Assembly (NCBI RefSeq): GCF_013425525.1
Contig: NZ_JACCKA010000054.1
Location: 40,003-104,002, forward strand
DNA length: 64,000 nt
Direction: 5' to 3'
Origin: Luteimonas salinisoli
GTDB lineage: Bacteria; Pseudomonadota; Gammaproteobacteria; Xanthomonadales; Xanthomonadaceae
The notes beneath the pieces were generated by a model. It was not told where the DNA came from. It was given only the letters and a program-made list of their open reading frames with translations, and ran no database searches. Positions 11,426-20,271 of this stretch are shown here, piece after piece. Position numbers and translations under genes: made by a program. The first letter of the stretch is position 1, and each line of letters begins with the position of its first letter.

Positions 11426-11593
11426 CCGGCTGCGGCCACTGCCGAACTACGGCCGACGGCCGACGGCTGCGGCCGCGTTCCCACCGCGAGCGTCGCCTCG
11501 GCCAGGTCCCGACTGACCGGCGGCGACATCGCCCGCATGGCCGGCGACGACCGCACGGCCGCGGCCGGGTTCGCCGTCGCGGGCGGGCGACGG

Positions 11594-12760
11594 TCAGTCC
11601 GGGGTGAGCACCACCTTGCGGCAGTCCTGCTCCTTTTCGTCGAAGATCCGGTAGCCTTCCGCGGCTTCGCTCAGCTTCATCCGGTGGCTGATGATCGCGG
11701 CGGGGTCCAGGCGGCCCTCGCCGATGCGCTCAAGTAGTTCCGGCATGTACTTCTGCACGTGGGTCTGCCCCATCTTGAAGGTCAGGCCCTTGTCGAAGGC
11801 GTCGCCGAACATGAAGGCGTGGATGAAACCGGCATACACACCGGGAACGCTCACCGTACCGCAGCGGCGGGTGGCGGCGATGCACTGGCGCAGCGCCTTG
11901 CCGCTGCTGCCCTCGAGCTTGAGGTTGGTCATCACCGTTTCCACCGCGCTGCCCTTGGCCTCGAACCCCACGGCATCGATGCTGGCGTCGACGCCGCGCC
12001 CGCGGGTCTGCTCGACGATCATCTGGGCCGGATCGTCGTGCTCGTCGAAGTCGATCGGCACCACGCCGTAGGCCTGGCGCGCGAACTCCAGCCGGTACGG
12101 GTGGTGGTCGACCATGTAGATGTTCGACGCGCCGAGCATGCGGCAGCAGGCCGCCGCCATCAGCCCCACCGGACCGGCGCCGAAGATCGCGACCGTCGAG
12201 CCCTCGCCGACGCCGGCGTCGACCACCGCCTGATAGCCGGTGGGGAGGATGTCCGAGAGGAACAGCACCTGCTCGTCGGGCAGCGCATCGGGCACCACGA
12301 TCGGGCCCACGTTGGCCTTGGGCACGCGCACGTACTCGGCCTGCCCGCCGGGCACGCCGCCGTACAGCGCGCTGTAGCCGAACAGCGCCGCCGGCGGCTT
12401 CATGCCCTTGCGGTTCATCGCTGCGCCCGGGCCGGTATTGGTGGACTCGCAGGCGGAGTACTCGGACAGCTGGCAGTGGAAGCACCGCCCGCACGCGATC
12501 ACGAACGGGATCACCACACGGTCGCCGCGCTCGAGCCGGGTGACACCCGCACCGGCTTCCTCCACCACCCCCATGAATTCGTGACCGAGGATATCGCCGT
12601 CGTTCATGCCCGGAATCTTGCCCCGGTACAGGTGCAGGTCGGAGCCGCAGATCGCGGTCGCGGTGACCCGCAGCAGGATGTCGTCGTCGTCCCGCAATAC
12701 CGGATCGGGAACGTTTTCCACGCGCACGTCGTGGGTGCCTTGCCAGGTGAGCGCCTTCAT
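11594..12760 (-). CDS. Zinc-dependent alcohol dehydrogenase (formaldehyde dehydrogenase-like)
   Basis: Medium-chain dehydrogenase/reductase of 388 residues. Catalytic zinc ligands are seen in [10 protein letters not shown] (Cys) and [10 protein letters not shown] (His-Glu); the structural zinc motif is the four-cysteine block [15 protein letters not shown]. The Rossmann nucleotide site is [13 protein letters not shown], with an acidic [10 protein letters not shown] after it, indicating NAD. Length and motifs match the glutathione-independent formaldehyde dehydrogenase-like subgroup. ATG 12760 is the start matching the family N-terminus (MKALTWQG). Divergent from an FMN reductase gene, 133 bases apart. 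Substrate not certain. Confidence 0.88.
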   Translation of the reverse strand: MKALTWQGTHDVRVENVPDPVLRDDDDILLRVTATAICGSDLHLYRGKIPGMNDGDILGHEFMGVVEEAGAGVTRLERGDRVVIPFVIACGRCFHCQLSEYSACESTNTGPGAAMNRKGMKPPAALFGYSALYGGVPGGQAEYVRVPKANVGPIVVPDALPDEQVLFLSDILPTGYQAVVDAGVGEGSTVAIFGAGPVGLMAAACCRMLGASNIYMVDHHPYRLEFARQAYGVVPIDFDEHDDPAQMIVEQTRGRGVDASIDAVGFEAKGSAVETVMTNLKLEGSSGKALRQCIAATRRCGTVSVPGVYAGFIHAFMFGDAFDKGLTFKMGQTHVQKYMPELLERIGEGRLDPAAIISHRMKLSEAAEGYRIFDEKEQDCRKVVLTPD

Positions 12761-12893
12761 CGTCGGGTCTCGATCACGGGGTCGCCAGGGATGCCACGGT
12801 CGGCGTGATCCCGGCGCAAACGGCGCGCCGCCACCGGCCGTTAACGCCCCCGGCGCGAGGATGCGGTTCCACCCGCCAGTCTCGGAGGTCCTC

Positions 12894-13445
12894 ATGGCCA
12901 GCCTCACCATCGCCGTTCTCGTCGGCAGCCTGCGCCGGGAATCCTTCAATCTCCGCCTGGCCGAAGCGCTGACCCGGCTGGCCCCGCACGACATCGAATT
13001 CCAGCGCCAGCGCCTCGACGACCTGCCGCTCTACAACCAGGACGACGACGACGACCAGCCGGAGCCTGCACGGCGCCTCAAGCAGGCGATCTCCGCCGCC
13101 GACGGCGTGCTGTTCGTCACCCCGGAATACAATCGCTCGATCCCCGGCGTACTGAAGAACGCCATCGACCACGCCTCGCGCCCCTACGGTCAGAGCGCCT
13201 TCGCCGGCAAACCGGCCGGTGTGCTCGGGATCTCGATCGGCGCCATCGGCACCGCCTGCGCGCAGCAGCACTTGCGCACCATGCTCGCCTACCTCGACAT
13301 GCCCACGCTGGGCCAGCCGGAGGTGTTCCTGCAGGCGAAGGACGGGTTGTTCGACGATGACGGCGGTATCGGCAAGGACAGCCGCGAGTTCCTCCAGGGT
13401 TGGATGGACCGCTACGTCGCCTGGGTGCGCGCGCACGCGTCCTGA
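12894..13445 (+). CDS. NADPH-dependent FMN reductase
   Basis: Flavodoxin-fold reductase of 183 residues, YieF/ChrR-type. The phosphate-binding loop [17 protein letters not shown] binds FMN, and the second flavin loop [20 protein letters not shown] is characteristic. [20 protein letters not shown] forms the dimer face. Such enzymes reduce quinones, chromate or azo compounds in a two-electron manner. Strong GGAGG five bases before ATG 12894. It is transcribed away from the alcohol dehydrogenase and towards the lysine-rich protein gene. Confidence 0.9.
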   Translation: MASLTIAVLVGSLRRESFNLRLAEALTRLAPHDIEFQRQRLDDLPLYNQDDDDDQPEPARRLKQAISAADGVLFVTPEYNRSIPGVLKNAIDHASRPYGQSAFAGKPAGVLGISIGAIGTACAQQHLRTMLAYLDMPTLGQPEVFLQAKDGLFDDDGGIGKDSREFLQGWMDRYVAWVRAHAS

Positions 13446-13568
13446 TCGAAACCGCATGCGCTTCGCATCGGGACGCTCGAGTCGAGCGCGCTCGCGCCGC
13501 CTTTTCTTCACGCCGGCATGACCGGCGACGCAGTCTGCTCGTGGAACGCCCCCGTACAGGAGCGAGCC

Positions 13569-14072
13569 ATGCCGCGTGGCGACAAGTCCAGCTACTCGGG
13601 CAAGCAGAAGCGCAAGGCCGAGCACATCGAGGAAAACGAGAAGCAGCGCGGCCGCAGCGACGCGGCCGCCGAGCGCATCGCCTGGGCCACCGTGAACAAA
13701 CAGGACGGCGGCGCCAAGGGCGGAAAGAAGGCGAAGAAGAAGTCCACCAAGAAGGCCGCCAAGAAGTCGGGAAAGAAGGCCACGAAGAAGACGACGAAGA
13801 AGGCCGCCGGGAAGAGCACCAAGAAGGCAGCCACGACCTCGGGGAAGAAGGCCGCGAACAAGGCGACGAAGACGACTGCCGGCAAGAGCGCGAAGAAGGC
13901 CGCGAGAAAGTCCACACGCAAGACGACGAAGAAGACCGCGAAGAAGTCATCCGGCACAGCCGCGAGAAAGGCGGGGGCAAAGAAGGGAGGCCGCAAGACC
14001 GCCCGCAAGTCGGCCGCAAAGGGGAGCGGACGCAAGACCGCCGCCAAGAAGCGCGCGGGAAAGAAGTCCTGA
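13569..14072 (+). CDS. Lysine-rich histone H1-like protein
   Basis: 167-residue very basic protein. Residues 1-55 form a small conserved-looking head (PRGDKSSYSGKQKRKAEHIE, then DAAAERIAWATVNK), of a type often annotated as a plasmid-stabilisation-like protein. The remainder is a low-complexity tail of KKAAKK/KKSTKK/RKTA repeats, like bacterial H1-type and AlgP tails. It probably binds DNA non-specifically and compacts or regulates chromatin. ATG 13569 with AGGAG six bases upstream is preferred over an upstream in-frame ATG at 13518. The repetitive codons make this stretch prone to length variation. Function is inferred from composition. Confidence 0.8.
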   Translation: MPRGDKSSYSGKQKRKAEHIEENEKQRGRSDAAAERIAWATVNKQDGGAKGGKKAKKKSTKKAAKKSGKKATKKTTKKAAGKSTKKAATTSGKKAANKATKTTAGKSAKKAARKSTRKTTKKTAKKSSGTAARKAGAKKGGRKTARKSAAKGSGRKTAAKKRAGKKS

Positions 14073-14150
14073 GCGCGACGGCACGCGCGCGCCTCCCGTC
14101 CCCAGCGCGGCAGGCTGGGTGCGGCAACCGCAGCGCACTCCGATGAAGCC

Positions 14151-15011
14151 ATGCCCCGGCACCTGAAGATCGCGACCTTCAACGTCAACGGCATCCGTAC
14201 CCGGCTGCCGCACCTGCTGCAGTGGCTGGCGCAGGAGAAGCCGGACGTCGCCTGCCTGCAGGAACTCAAGGCAGCCGACGAGGGTTTCCCCAGGGAGGAG
14301 GTGGAGCGCGCAGGCTACGGCGCGCTGTGGGTCGGCCAGCGCTCCTGGAACGGCGTGGCAGTGCTGGCGCGCGGCGCCGATCCAGTGGAAAGCCGCCGCG
14401 CCCTGCCCGGCGACCGCGCCGACGCGCAGAGCCGCTACCTGGAGGTGGCCGCGCACGGGGTGATGGTCGGCTGCCTGTACCTGCCCAACGGCAATCCGCA
14501 GCCCGGACCGAAGTTCGACTACAAGCTGCGCTGGTTCGAACGCCTGATCCGCCACGCGCGCGGGCTGTACGACAGCGGCCACCCGGTGGTGCTCGCCGGC
14601 GATTTCAACGTGGTGCCGACAGACGAGGACATCTACGACCCGAAGCACTGGCGCAAGGATGCGCTGCTGCAGCCGGAGACGCGCGACTGCTACCGGCGCC
14701 TGCTGGCGCAGGGCTGGATCGACGCACTGCGCGCGGTGCATCCGGACGCGCGGATCTACACCTTCTGGGACTACTTCCGGCAGCACTGGCAGCGCGACGC
14801 GGGGCTGCGCATCGATCATCTCCTGCTCAATCCGCAGCTACAGCCGCGCCTGGCCGATGCCGGCGTCGATCGCTGGGTCCGCGGCCTGGAGAAGGCCAGC
14901 GACCATGCCCCGGTGTGGATCAAGCTGCGCCGCACCGCGGCCGGGACCGCGGCATCGAAACGCGCGGCGAAGTCGAAACCCGCCCGACCGGCGGCAAGCG
15001 GCGCTTCGTAG
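14151..15011 (+). CDS. xthA: Exodeoxyribonuclease III
   Basis: Mg-dependent 3'-5' exonuclease/AP endonuclease of base-excision repair, 286 residues. Motifs of the family are all present: IATFNVNGIRTR at the start, CLQELKA (metal-binding Glu), GDFNVVPTDEDIYDP (active-site Asp-Asn), the FWDYFRQHWQRDAGLRIDHL block and SDHAPVWIKL with the catalytic Asp-His. The last 25 residues (AAGTAASKRAAKSKPARPAA) form a lysine/alanine tail not needed by the fold. The TAG stop lies in the left edge of a REP-like repeat, so the current C-terminus may have been set by repeat insertion. Confidence 0.95.
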   Translation: MPRHLKIATFNVNGIRTRLPHLLQWLAQEKPDVACLQELKAADEGFPREEVERAGYGALWVGQRSWNGVAVLARGADPVESRRALPGDRADAQSRYLEVAAHGVMVGCLYLPNGNPQPGPKFDYKLRWFERLIRHARGLYDSGHPVVLAGDFNVVPTDEDIYDPKHWRKDALLQPETRDCYRRLLAQGWIDALRAVHPDARIYTFWDYFRQHWQRDAGLRIDHLLLNPQLQPRLADAGVDRWVRGLEKASDHAPVWIKLRRTAAGTAASKRAAKSKPARPAASGAS

Positions 15012-15155
15012 GGGCGCCCCATGGCCGCGAAAGCCGGCGCGTCGCCCAACGTCCGACAATGCCGCCACTCTTCCAGCCGACGCCAGGGTGCTCGACCCGG
15101 ACCGCCCGAAACTCCCGTTGCCCTCGCGGCCATGCGCCGCTCCCGCGGGGGCGAC
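15008..15155. repeat. REP-like palindromic repeat pair after xthA
   Basis: Left copy GTAGGGGCGCCCCATGGCCG with CGAAAGCCGG following (from 15008); right inverted copy CTCGCGGCCATGCGCCGCTC (from 15123). It fills most of the space between the convergent xthA and MFS genes. Confidence 0.65.
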
Positions 15156-15162
15156 CCGCGCC

Positions 15163-16638
15163 TCAGGTCCCCGGCCGCGCCATCGACTTGGGTTCGGACA
15201 TCTCTTCGCCGGGCTGCGCGCGACCGGCCATCTCCGCGCCAGCGTGCGGCGACAGCCGCCACATCGCCGCCACCGAGGTGGCCGAGATCAGGCCCACCGT
15301 GAGGAACGCGAAGCCGAAGTTCGTCGCCGCGCCCATCGGGTCGCCCGTCGCCGCGCTCGCCATGCTGAGCGCATAGCCGCCGATGGTGATGCCCATCGCC
15401 AGCGACACCTGCTGGGCCATCGCCGCCAGGCTGCTGGCCTGGCTCATCCGCGCCGGGTCCACGTCCGCGTAGACGATCGCATTGAGGCTGGTGAACTGCA
15501 GCGAACGGAAGCAACCGCTCACCAGCAGCACGCCCACCATCAGCGGATACGGCGTGTCGGCACGGAACAGTCCGAATCCGCACAGCAGCGCCGACGCGAT
15601 CAGCGCGTTGACGATCAACACCCGGCGGAACCCGAACCGTTTCAGGATCCCGGCCGCCAGCGTCTTCATGAACATCGCGCCGGCCGCCGAGGTGAAGGTG
15701 ATCAGTCCCGACTGCAGCGGATTGAGCCCGAACCCCATCTGCAGCATCAGCGGCAGCAGGAACGGGGTGGCGCCGATGCCGATGCGGAACAGCGAACCGC
15801 CGATCACGCCGTTGCGGAAGGTGGACAGCCGGAACAGGTCCAGCTGCAGCAACGGATGCGCATGCCGCCGCGAATGCGGCCAGTACAGCGCCAGCAGCAC
15901 CATTCCCAGCAGCGTGCAGCCCACCGCCAACGGCGTGCTCACCAGGTGCCGGCCCATCGAGGCGAAGCCGAAGATGGTCAGGCCGAGCCCAGCGCTGGTC
16001 AGCGCGAACCCGCGCCAGTCCAGCGGCCCCACCGCCGAACGCAGCATCGGGATGTGGCGCCACGCCAGCCAGATCCCCAGCAGCCCCATCGGGATGTTGA
16101 TGAGGAAGATGAAACGCCAGTGGCCGTAGGTGGTGATCAGCCCGCCCAGCACCGGGCCCAGCATCGGCCCCAGCAGTGCCGGAATGGTCAGCCAGCTGAG
16201 CGCGCGCACCAACTCGGCCTTGGGCACGCTGCGCAGCAGCACCAGCCGCCCCACGGGCACCATCATCGCCCCGCCGGTGCCCTGCAGGAACCGCGCCGCC
16301 ACCAGCTCGCCCAGCGACCCGGACGCGGCGCAGCCCAGCGAGCCGATCAGGAACACGCCGATCGCCGCCATGAAGGTCGGCCGCGCCCCGAAGCGGTCCG
16401 CCACCCAGCCGCTGACCGGGATGAATACCGCCAGGGCCAGCATGTAGGTGGTCAGCGCCAGCTTCAGCGCCACCGGCTCCACGCCCAGGTCCGAGGCGAT
16501 CTGCGGCAGCGAGGTCGCGATCGCGGTGGAGTCCATGTTCTCGATGAACAGCGCGGTGGCGACGATCAGCGGCAGCAGGCGTTCGGGTCTCAAGACGGGC
16601 GTTCGATGCGTGGTGGCGGGTGCGCCATTGTCGCCCAT
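15163..16638 (-). CDS. MFS multidrug exporter, DHA2 (EmrB-like) family
   Basis: Inner-membrane proton-driven exporter, 491 residues with about 14 hydrophobic segments. Hallmarks: IENMDSTAIATSLPQIASDL in helix 1, WVADRFGARPTF (the MFS loop 2-3 motif), RFLQGTGGAMMVPVGR (motif B region) and the motif C stretch LLGPMLGPVLGG. These are typical of drug:H+ antiporter-2 proteins such as EmrB. No EmrA-like adaptor is adjacent, so it may act alone. The ATG at 16638 gives a short cytosolic N-terminus; an upstream extension is not protein-like. Divergent from the phasin-like gene. Confidence 0.9.
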   Translation of the reverse strand: MGDNGAPATTHRTPVLRPERLLPLIVATALFIENMDSTAIATSLPQIASDLGVEPVALKLALTTYMLALAVFIPVSGWVADRFGARPTFMAAIGVFLIGSLGCAASGSLGELVAARFLQGTGGAMMVPVGRLVLLRSVPKAELVRALSWLTIPALLGPMLGPVLGGLITTYGHWRFIFLINIPMGLLGIWLAWRHIPMLRSAVGPLDWRGFALTSAGLGLTIFGFASMGRHLVSTPLAVGCTLLGMVLLALYWPHSRRHAHPLLQLDLFRLSTFRNGVIGGSLFRIGIGATPFLLPLMLQMGFGLNPLQSGLITFTSAAGAMFMKTLAAGILKRFGFRRVLIVNALIASALLCGFGLFRADTPYPLMVGVLLVSGCFRSLQFTSLNAIVYADVDPARMSQASSLAAMAQQVSLAMGITIGGYALSMASAATGDPMGAATNFGFAFLTVGLISATSVAAMWRLSPHAGAEMAGRAQPGEEMSEPKSMARPGT

Positions 16639-16769
16639 CCCCGCCGCGACCCTGTCCACCGCGCCAGTCCGTGGCGCGGAACGCGATACGTCGCGGGGCG
16701 CCTCGTCCGTCACGTCGCCTCCCACTGCGGTACTCCACGCTCGCGCCGATCGCCCCGACCGAGCCGCCG

Positions 16770-17165
16770 ATGCCTCGCCGCCCCCACTCCACCCTGCACC
16801 AGCTCGTCGCACTGTCGCTCGCCGCTCCCGCGGTGGCCGCAACGCGCCTGTACGACATGGCCACGACGACCGGCCCGCCCAGCGCGGCGCAACGGCGCGA
16901 CCATCGCCGCATGGGCATGGAAAAGCTGGCCGCCGCCCAGGAAGGCTGGACGGCGATGGGCACGGCGCTGCTGGAGCTTCAGCAGCGCGAATTCGCCCGC
17001 GCGATACGCGCGGCATGGACGCCGTGGTGGTCAGGCGCCTGGCCGGCGTTCGATGCGCAGCGGGCGGTGCGCGACGTCGACGCGGTCATCGCCGCCGGCC
17101 TCGCGCCCGTGAGCCGCGCCGTGGGCGCGAATACCCGGCGCCAGCAGCGAGCGCGGCGCGCCTAG
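16770..17165 (+). CDS. Phasin-like polyhydroxyalkanoate granule-associated protein
   Basis: 131 residues, mostly helical. An N-terminal HQLVALSLAAPAVAATRLYDM helix is followed by MEKLAAAQEGWTAMGTALLE and an amphipathic AAWTPWWSG region, then a basic tail. The pattern resembles short xanthomonad proteins annotated as PHA granule-associated phasins, which coat storage granules. No PHA synthase or depolymerase gene is in the window. Assignment rests on general resemblance, not on a catalytic motif, so a generic helical protein remains possible. Confidence 0.55.
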   Translation: MPRRPHSTLHQLVALSLAAPAVAATRLYDMATTTGPPSAAQRRDHRRMGMEKLAAAQEGWTAMGTALLELQQREFARAIRAAWTPWWSGAWPAFDAQRAVRDVDAVIAAGLAPVSRAVGANTRRQQRARRA

Positions 17166-17180
17166 GCAGGCCCCCTCGCC

Positions 17181-17396
17181 TCACCCGCCGATCAGGCCGC
17201 CACCGGCCGCGCCCGGCAGGCCGGTCGGGGCCTTCCTGCGGATGTCTTCGGCGTCTTCCCGCGCCTCGCCGTCGTCGTCGCGGCCGCCCTTCTGCGACAC
17301 GGGTCCATCTTCTTGCGTTGGCTCTTCGCCCGCGGCGCCCTCGTCGCGCGGCTCGTCTTCCGGTGCGGCCTGATCCGACCGTCCATCGCCCATCAT
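17181..17396 (-). CDS. Small acidic hypothetical protein
   Basis: 71-residue protein from ATG 17396, preceded by a strong GGAGGG with a seven-base spacer, which is the best evidence it is real. The sequence is highly acidic and disordered-looking (GDGRSDQAAPEDEPRDEG) and ends in GLPGAAGGGLIGG. No domain recognised. It sits between the phasin-like gene (convergent, 15 bases apart) and the AlkB-like gene upstream on the same strand, with which it may be cotranscribed. Confidence 0.5.
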   Translation of the reverse strand: MMGDGRSDQAAPEDEPRDEGAAGEEPTQEDGPVSQKGGRDDDGEAREDAEDIRRKAPTGLPGAAGGGLIGG

Positions 17397-17459
17397 CGCC
17401 AAACCCTCCACTGTGGGAACGGTTTTCAGCCTCGCGCGGGCGCCGTGAAAGGGGAGCGA

Positions 17460-18047
17460 TCACGGACTCGCGGCGTGCGCCTCCGGCCGCACCCGGAACA
17501 CGATGCTCATGCGCGCTCCGACCGGCCTCGCGGTCTTCGGGATGCCGTGCTCGTGGGTGAGCTGCGAAGCGTGGCTCATGCTGAGCAGGCTGCCGTGGGC
17601 GAGCTCGACGGCGATGCGCCGGCGATCGCCGCCCTTGGCGCGAATCAGCATGCGCCGGGAGTCGCCGAGGCTGAGCAGGGTGATGGGATGGCCGGGCACG
17701 ATGGTGTGCAGCTTGTCGTTGTGCATGGCCACGCTGTCGGCACCGTCGCGATAGAGGTTGAGGCCGACGGCGTTGTACGGGGCCGGCACCGCGGCCCGGA
17801 CGCGCGCGAAGATCTCCCCGAGCGGCAACCCATCGGGAAGCGCGGCCGTGCGGTAGGCCGCGAGCAGGCGCGGCACGTCCACCACCCGGTCGTACATCTT
17901 GCGGCGCTCGCTCTTCCACGCCGCCTGGCGCTGCAGGGCGGCGAACCAGGCATCGGCCTCGGCGGGCGCGGCGAAGGCCGGCCAGTAGCGCACGCCGCCG
18001 TCGGCATCTTCGATCAGGGTCTGCGGTGGCGAAGCGAACAGGTCCAT
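17460..18047 (-). CDS. AlkB-like 2-oxoglutarate/Fe(II) dioxygenase
   Basis: 195-residue member of the AlkB superfamily, which oxidatively removes alkyl groups from DNA or RNA. Iron ligands: HxD as H109-x-D111 in AMHNDKLH and the distal His in EHGIPKT (about 167). The 2-oxoglutarate arginine lies in the C-terminal ARMSIVFRVR. YNAVGLNLYRDGADSVAMHN matches the family's NxYxxGxxxxxxHxD arrangement. The size fits ALKBH2/3-like bacterial homologues rather than the Ada-regulated E. coli AlkB. Substrate specificity is not determined. It is followed by the small acidic gene on the same strand. Confidence 0.9.
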   Translation of the reverse strand: MDLFASPPQTLIEDADGGVRYWPAFAAPAEADAWFAALQRQAAWKSERRKMYDRVVDVPRLLAAYRTAALPDGLPLGEIFARVRAAVPAPYNAVGLNLYRDGADSVAMHNDKLHTIVPGHPITLLSLGDSRRMLIRAKGGDRRRIAVELAHGSLLSMSHASQLTHEHGIPKTARPVGARMSIVFRVRPEAHAASP

Positions 18048-18208
18048 GCGCTGCAGATGGGGGCACGGGGGGCGCGGTGCCAGCGGAGGTGCGATCCGCG
18101 GATGAACCTGTTCAGCGTCCCCGCCGCTGGAGGAGGCTCGACCGCAGCCGGCCGCGTCGCGGAGTTCGATCGACGGGAAACGCCCTGCGTGGCTGCCGCC
18201 CGATCAGG

Positions 18209-18298
18209 GACCGCGCCGGCTTTCGCGACCATGGGTCGCTCCTGCAGGTATGCGAGGCGCGCGGCCCAGGCAGGAGCGGGCCATGCCCGCGCGGGTCA
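18209..18298. repeat. REP-like palindromic repeat pair
   Basis: Copy GCCGGCTTTCGCGACCATGG (18214-18233) continuing into GTCGCTCCTGC, and an opposite copy CAGGAGCGGGCCATGCCCGC (18271-18290). It belongs to the window's intergenic repeat family and overlaps the 3' end of the small broken gene beside it. Confidence 0.55.
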
Positions 18299-18470
18299 GT
18301 AGCCCTTGCCGACGCCGCCGGCCGTATCGTCCTTCTGGCCGTCGCGGCGCTTTTCCAGGTCGGGGCGCACGCCTGAGGTGGGACCCGGCTGGCCGTCGGT
18401 CTCGTTAGCTCTTGCGCTGGGGATTGCCCTTGGGCTCGTTGGGTTCGACGCGTTCGCGTTCTGCGGTCAT
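18296..18470 (-). pseudogene. Small hydrophilic gene, apparently frameshifted
   Basis: ATG 18470, with GGAG six bases upstream, starts a 21-residue frame (MTAERERVEPNEPKGNPQ...) that ends at TAA 18405. A second, overlapping minus-strand frame without any start of its own then encodes ETDGQPGPTSGVRPDLEKRR and DGQKDDTAGGVGKGY before TGA at 18296. Joined by a one-base shift near 18410-18425 they would form a disordered protein of about 57 residues. Either a true frameshift, a sequencing error, or the first 21-residue peptide alone is the gene. Function unknown. Confidence 0.4.
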
Positions 18471-18664
18471 GAGCGGCTCCAGACTGGGTACGTCAACAGG
18501 GTAGACCGGCGACGGTCATGGCGATGCGTGCGTGGCGTGTGCGTATCGTTCCAGGGAAGCCGTTCTCCCGGGTTCTCGGTCACGCCGCCGTCGGGACGAA
18601 ATGCGCGCGTCGCGGAACCGGCTGCCCGAAGCGATGCAGGATCCGGCGGCAGCGGCTGCCGGAA

Positions 18665-19276
18665 TCAGGGCTTGCCCAGGCGTTCGATACCGAAGTCGAT
18701 GGGCTTGTAGCGGAAGTTGTTGGACTGCCCGGCGGAACACGCGGTCATGGCAACCACCAGCGGCATCTCCGCGCGCAGGCGGATGCTGTCGCCCGGCCTG
18801 CTGCGCGGCGGCAGCACCGCGATCCTGCCGGTGTCCGCGTCCACCGACACGTGCATGAACACGTTGAAGGCGATGGGGATGCGGTCCACGCCGATGCCGT
18901 ACGGCGCCAGCGCCTGCGCCAGGTTGCCCTCGCAGCCGGGACGGCCCTCGGTTTCCCCGTAGAGGATGGCGAAGGTGTCCTTCGAGCACGGCGTCAGGGT
19001 GAAGTCGTGGCGACCGCAACTGTCCTCGACGATGGCGAGCATCGGCCTGCTGCGGTTGGAGTACAGCAGGTCGCCGGTGCTGAGCCAGAGTTTCGACGCA
19101 TAGTCGATCGACCGCCCCGAGGACAGGTACTCGTCGAGGTCGTCGCGGGAGAAGGCGACGAGGTCGCTGACCTGCTGGCCTTCCGGATCGATGACGATCA
19201 GCTCGTCGCCGCGTTCCAGTTCTACCGCTCGCGCCGAGCACGGCGGGATGCGCTCGACGGCCCGCGCGCCGCTCAT
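18665..19276 (-). CDS. DUF1989 / urea carboxylase-associated family protein
   Basis: 203-residue member of the DUF1989 family (urea amidolyase-associated proteins and the carboxyguanidine deiminase subunits belong here). Family cysteines and blocks are visible: LTPCSKDTFAILYG, RPGCEGNLAQAL, IAFNVFMHVSVD and VVAMTACSAGQSNN. The start ATG overlaps the TGA of the upstream YqcI/YcgG gene (ATGA), so the two are translationally coupled. Known DUF1989 proteins act on carboxylated urea or guanidine compounds, hence a role in guanidine/urea-group chemistry together with the partner is a reasonable inference. No urea or guanidine carboxylase is nearby. Confidence 0.85.
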   Translation of the reverse strand: MSGARAVERIPPCSARAVELERGDELIVIDPEGQQVSDLVAFSRDDLDEYLSSGRSIDYASKLWLSTGDLLYSNRSRPMLAIVEDSCGRHDFTLTPCSKDTFAILYGETEGRPGCEGNLAQALAPYGIGVDRIPIAFNVFMHVSVDADTGRIAVLPPRSRPGDSIRLRAEMPLVVAMTACSAGQSNNFRYKPIDFGIERLGKP

Positions 19277-20031
19277 GCCGCCTTCCTGACCTGGAGCGGA
19301 CAGCACCAATCCGCTTCCACGGCGCGGCCACCGTACTGGCGCGCTTCGGAAGCCTCGCCGTAGTCGCTCAGGTTGGGATTGATCGAGCCCTGCAGCTCGC
19401 GGTCGCGGGCGCGGGTGGCGGCCTGCATCTTCGCGAACCTCCCGTCGGCGCGAAGCCGCTCGAACTGGCGATGCGAGTTGAACACCAGCGTCGGCCAGGC
19501 GAAGCGCCGGGCGATCCGCGACGCACCCGGGTGCAACCCGATCACGAAGAACGGATGGCCGGCCAGGCTCATGCTGAAATCCGGGCTGTCGGGATCGCTG
19601 TCGACGTCGGACGCCCAGCGGCGGCCGCGCCGCGCGTCGAGATCGTGCAGGCGCTGCAGCTGGGCCCACAGCAGCGATTCGAAGCGCGCCTCGTCGATGC
19701 CGGCGGGGCCGCGGAACAGCGCCGCCAGCGAGTGCACGGCCGGATCGTCAGCGTCGCTGGCATCCACCATCGCCGCGAAGCGCTCCAGGCGGCCGAGCAG
19801 CGGCGCATCGTTGCGCGGGCTGCCCAGCGATTCGAGTTCGAGCATGCGGATGGTGTCCTGCACCAGGGCCAGCCGCGACCCCACGCAGGGAAAACGGTCG
19901 CTGCCGACGAACTCCATGAAGTCCCTGCGCGGGTCGGCGCGCGCGCCGCCGTCGTGCGCGGCCGGCGGCCCGCCGGCCTCCAGCGGACAACCGCCGGGGC
20001 GATGCCCGGGTGCTGCATTCGAGCCATCCAT
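19273..20031 (-). CDS. YqcI/YcgG-family protein (GntA-like heme N-hydroxylase family)
   Basis: 252-residue protein of the YqcI/YcgG family. Typical elements: FPCVGSRLAL (Cys at about 49), HPFFVIGLHPGASRIARRF, then WPTLVFNSHRQFERLRADGR and the C-terminal ADWCCPLQVR. This family includes GntA, the heme-dependent pre-guanitoxin N-hydroxylase that oxidises a guanidino nitrogen. ATG 20031 has GGAG five bases ahead. First gene of a two-gene operon with a DUF1989 protein. No other guanitoxin genes are present, so the substrate is probably different; an N-oxygenase role on a guanidine or amine is inferred from the family only. Confidence 0.82.
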   Translation of the reverse strand: MDGSNAAPGHRPGGCPLEAGGPPAAHDGGARADPRRDFMEFVGSDRFPCVGSRLALVQDTIRMLELESLGSPRNDAPLLGRLERFAAMVDASDADDPAVHSLAALFRGPAGIDEARFESLLWAQLQRLHDLDARRGRRWASDVDSDPDSPDFSMSLAGHPFFVIGLHPGASRIARRFAWPTLVFNSHRQFERLRADGRFAKMQAATRARDRELQGSINPNLSDYGEASEARQYGGRAVEADWCCPLQVRKAA

Positions 20032-20271
20032 TCCTGCTCCGCGGCGCCGACGCGCCTCCGATAGACGGACTCACCGTATCGGCGGGCGCTGCAAGGTCGC
20101 GTGGAGATGCGCGCAACCGTACGGGAATGTGTTCATCTTCCGGAAGCGACGTCCGGCGAGGCGATTCGAAACGCACGCGAGCCGCGCATCGAGGGGCCGC
20201 TGTTCGGTGAGGTGCGGGAAGTGCCTTCGCACGATCGCGGCCAGGCGCCATGGCGAAACGGTGGCGTCCCT

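Noticed and set aside
13569..14072. Lysine-rich repeat considered to be AlgP itself.
   Set aside because: The head domain and length differ from AlgP, and the alginate-regulator context is absent.
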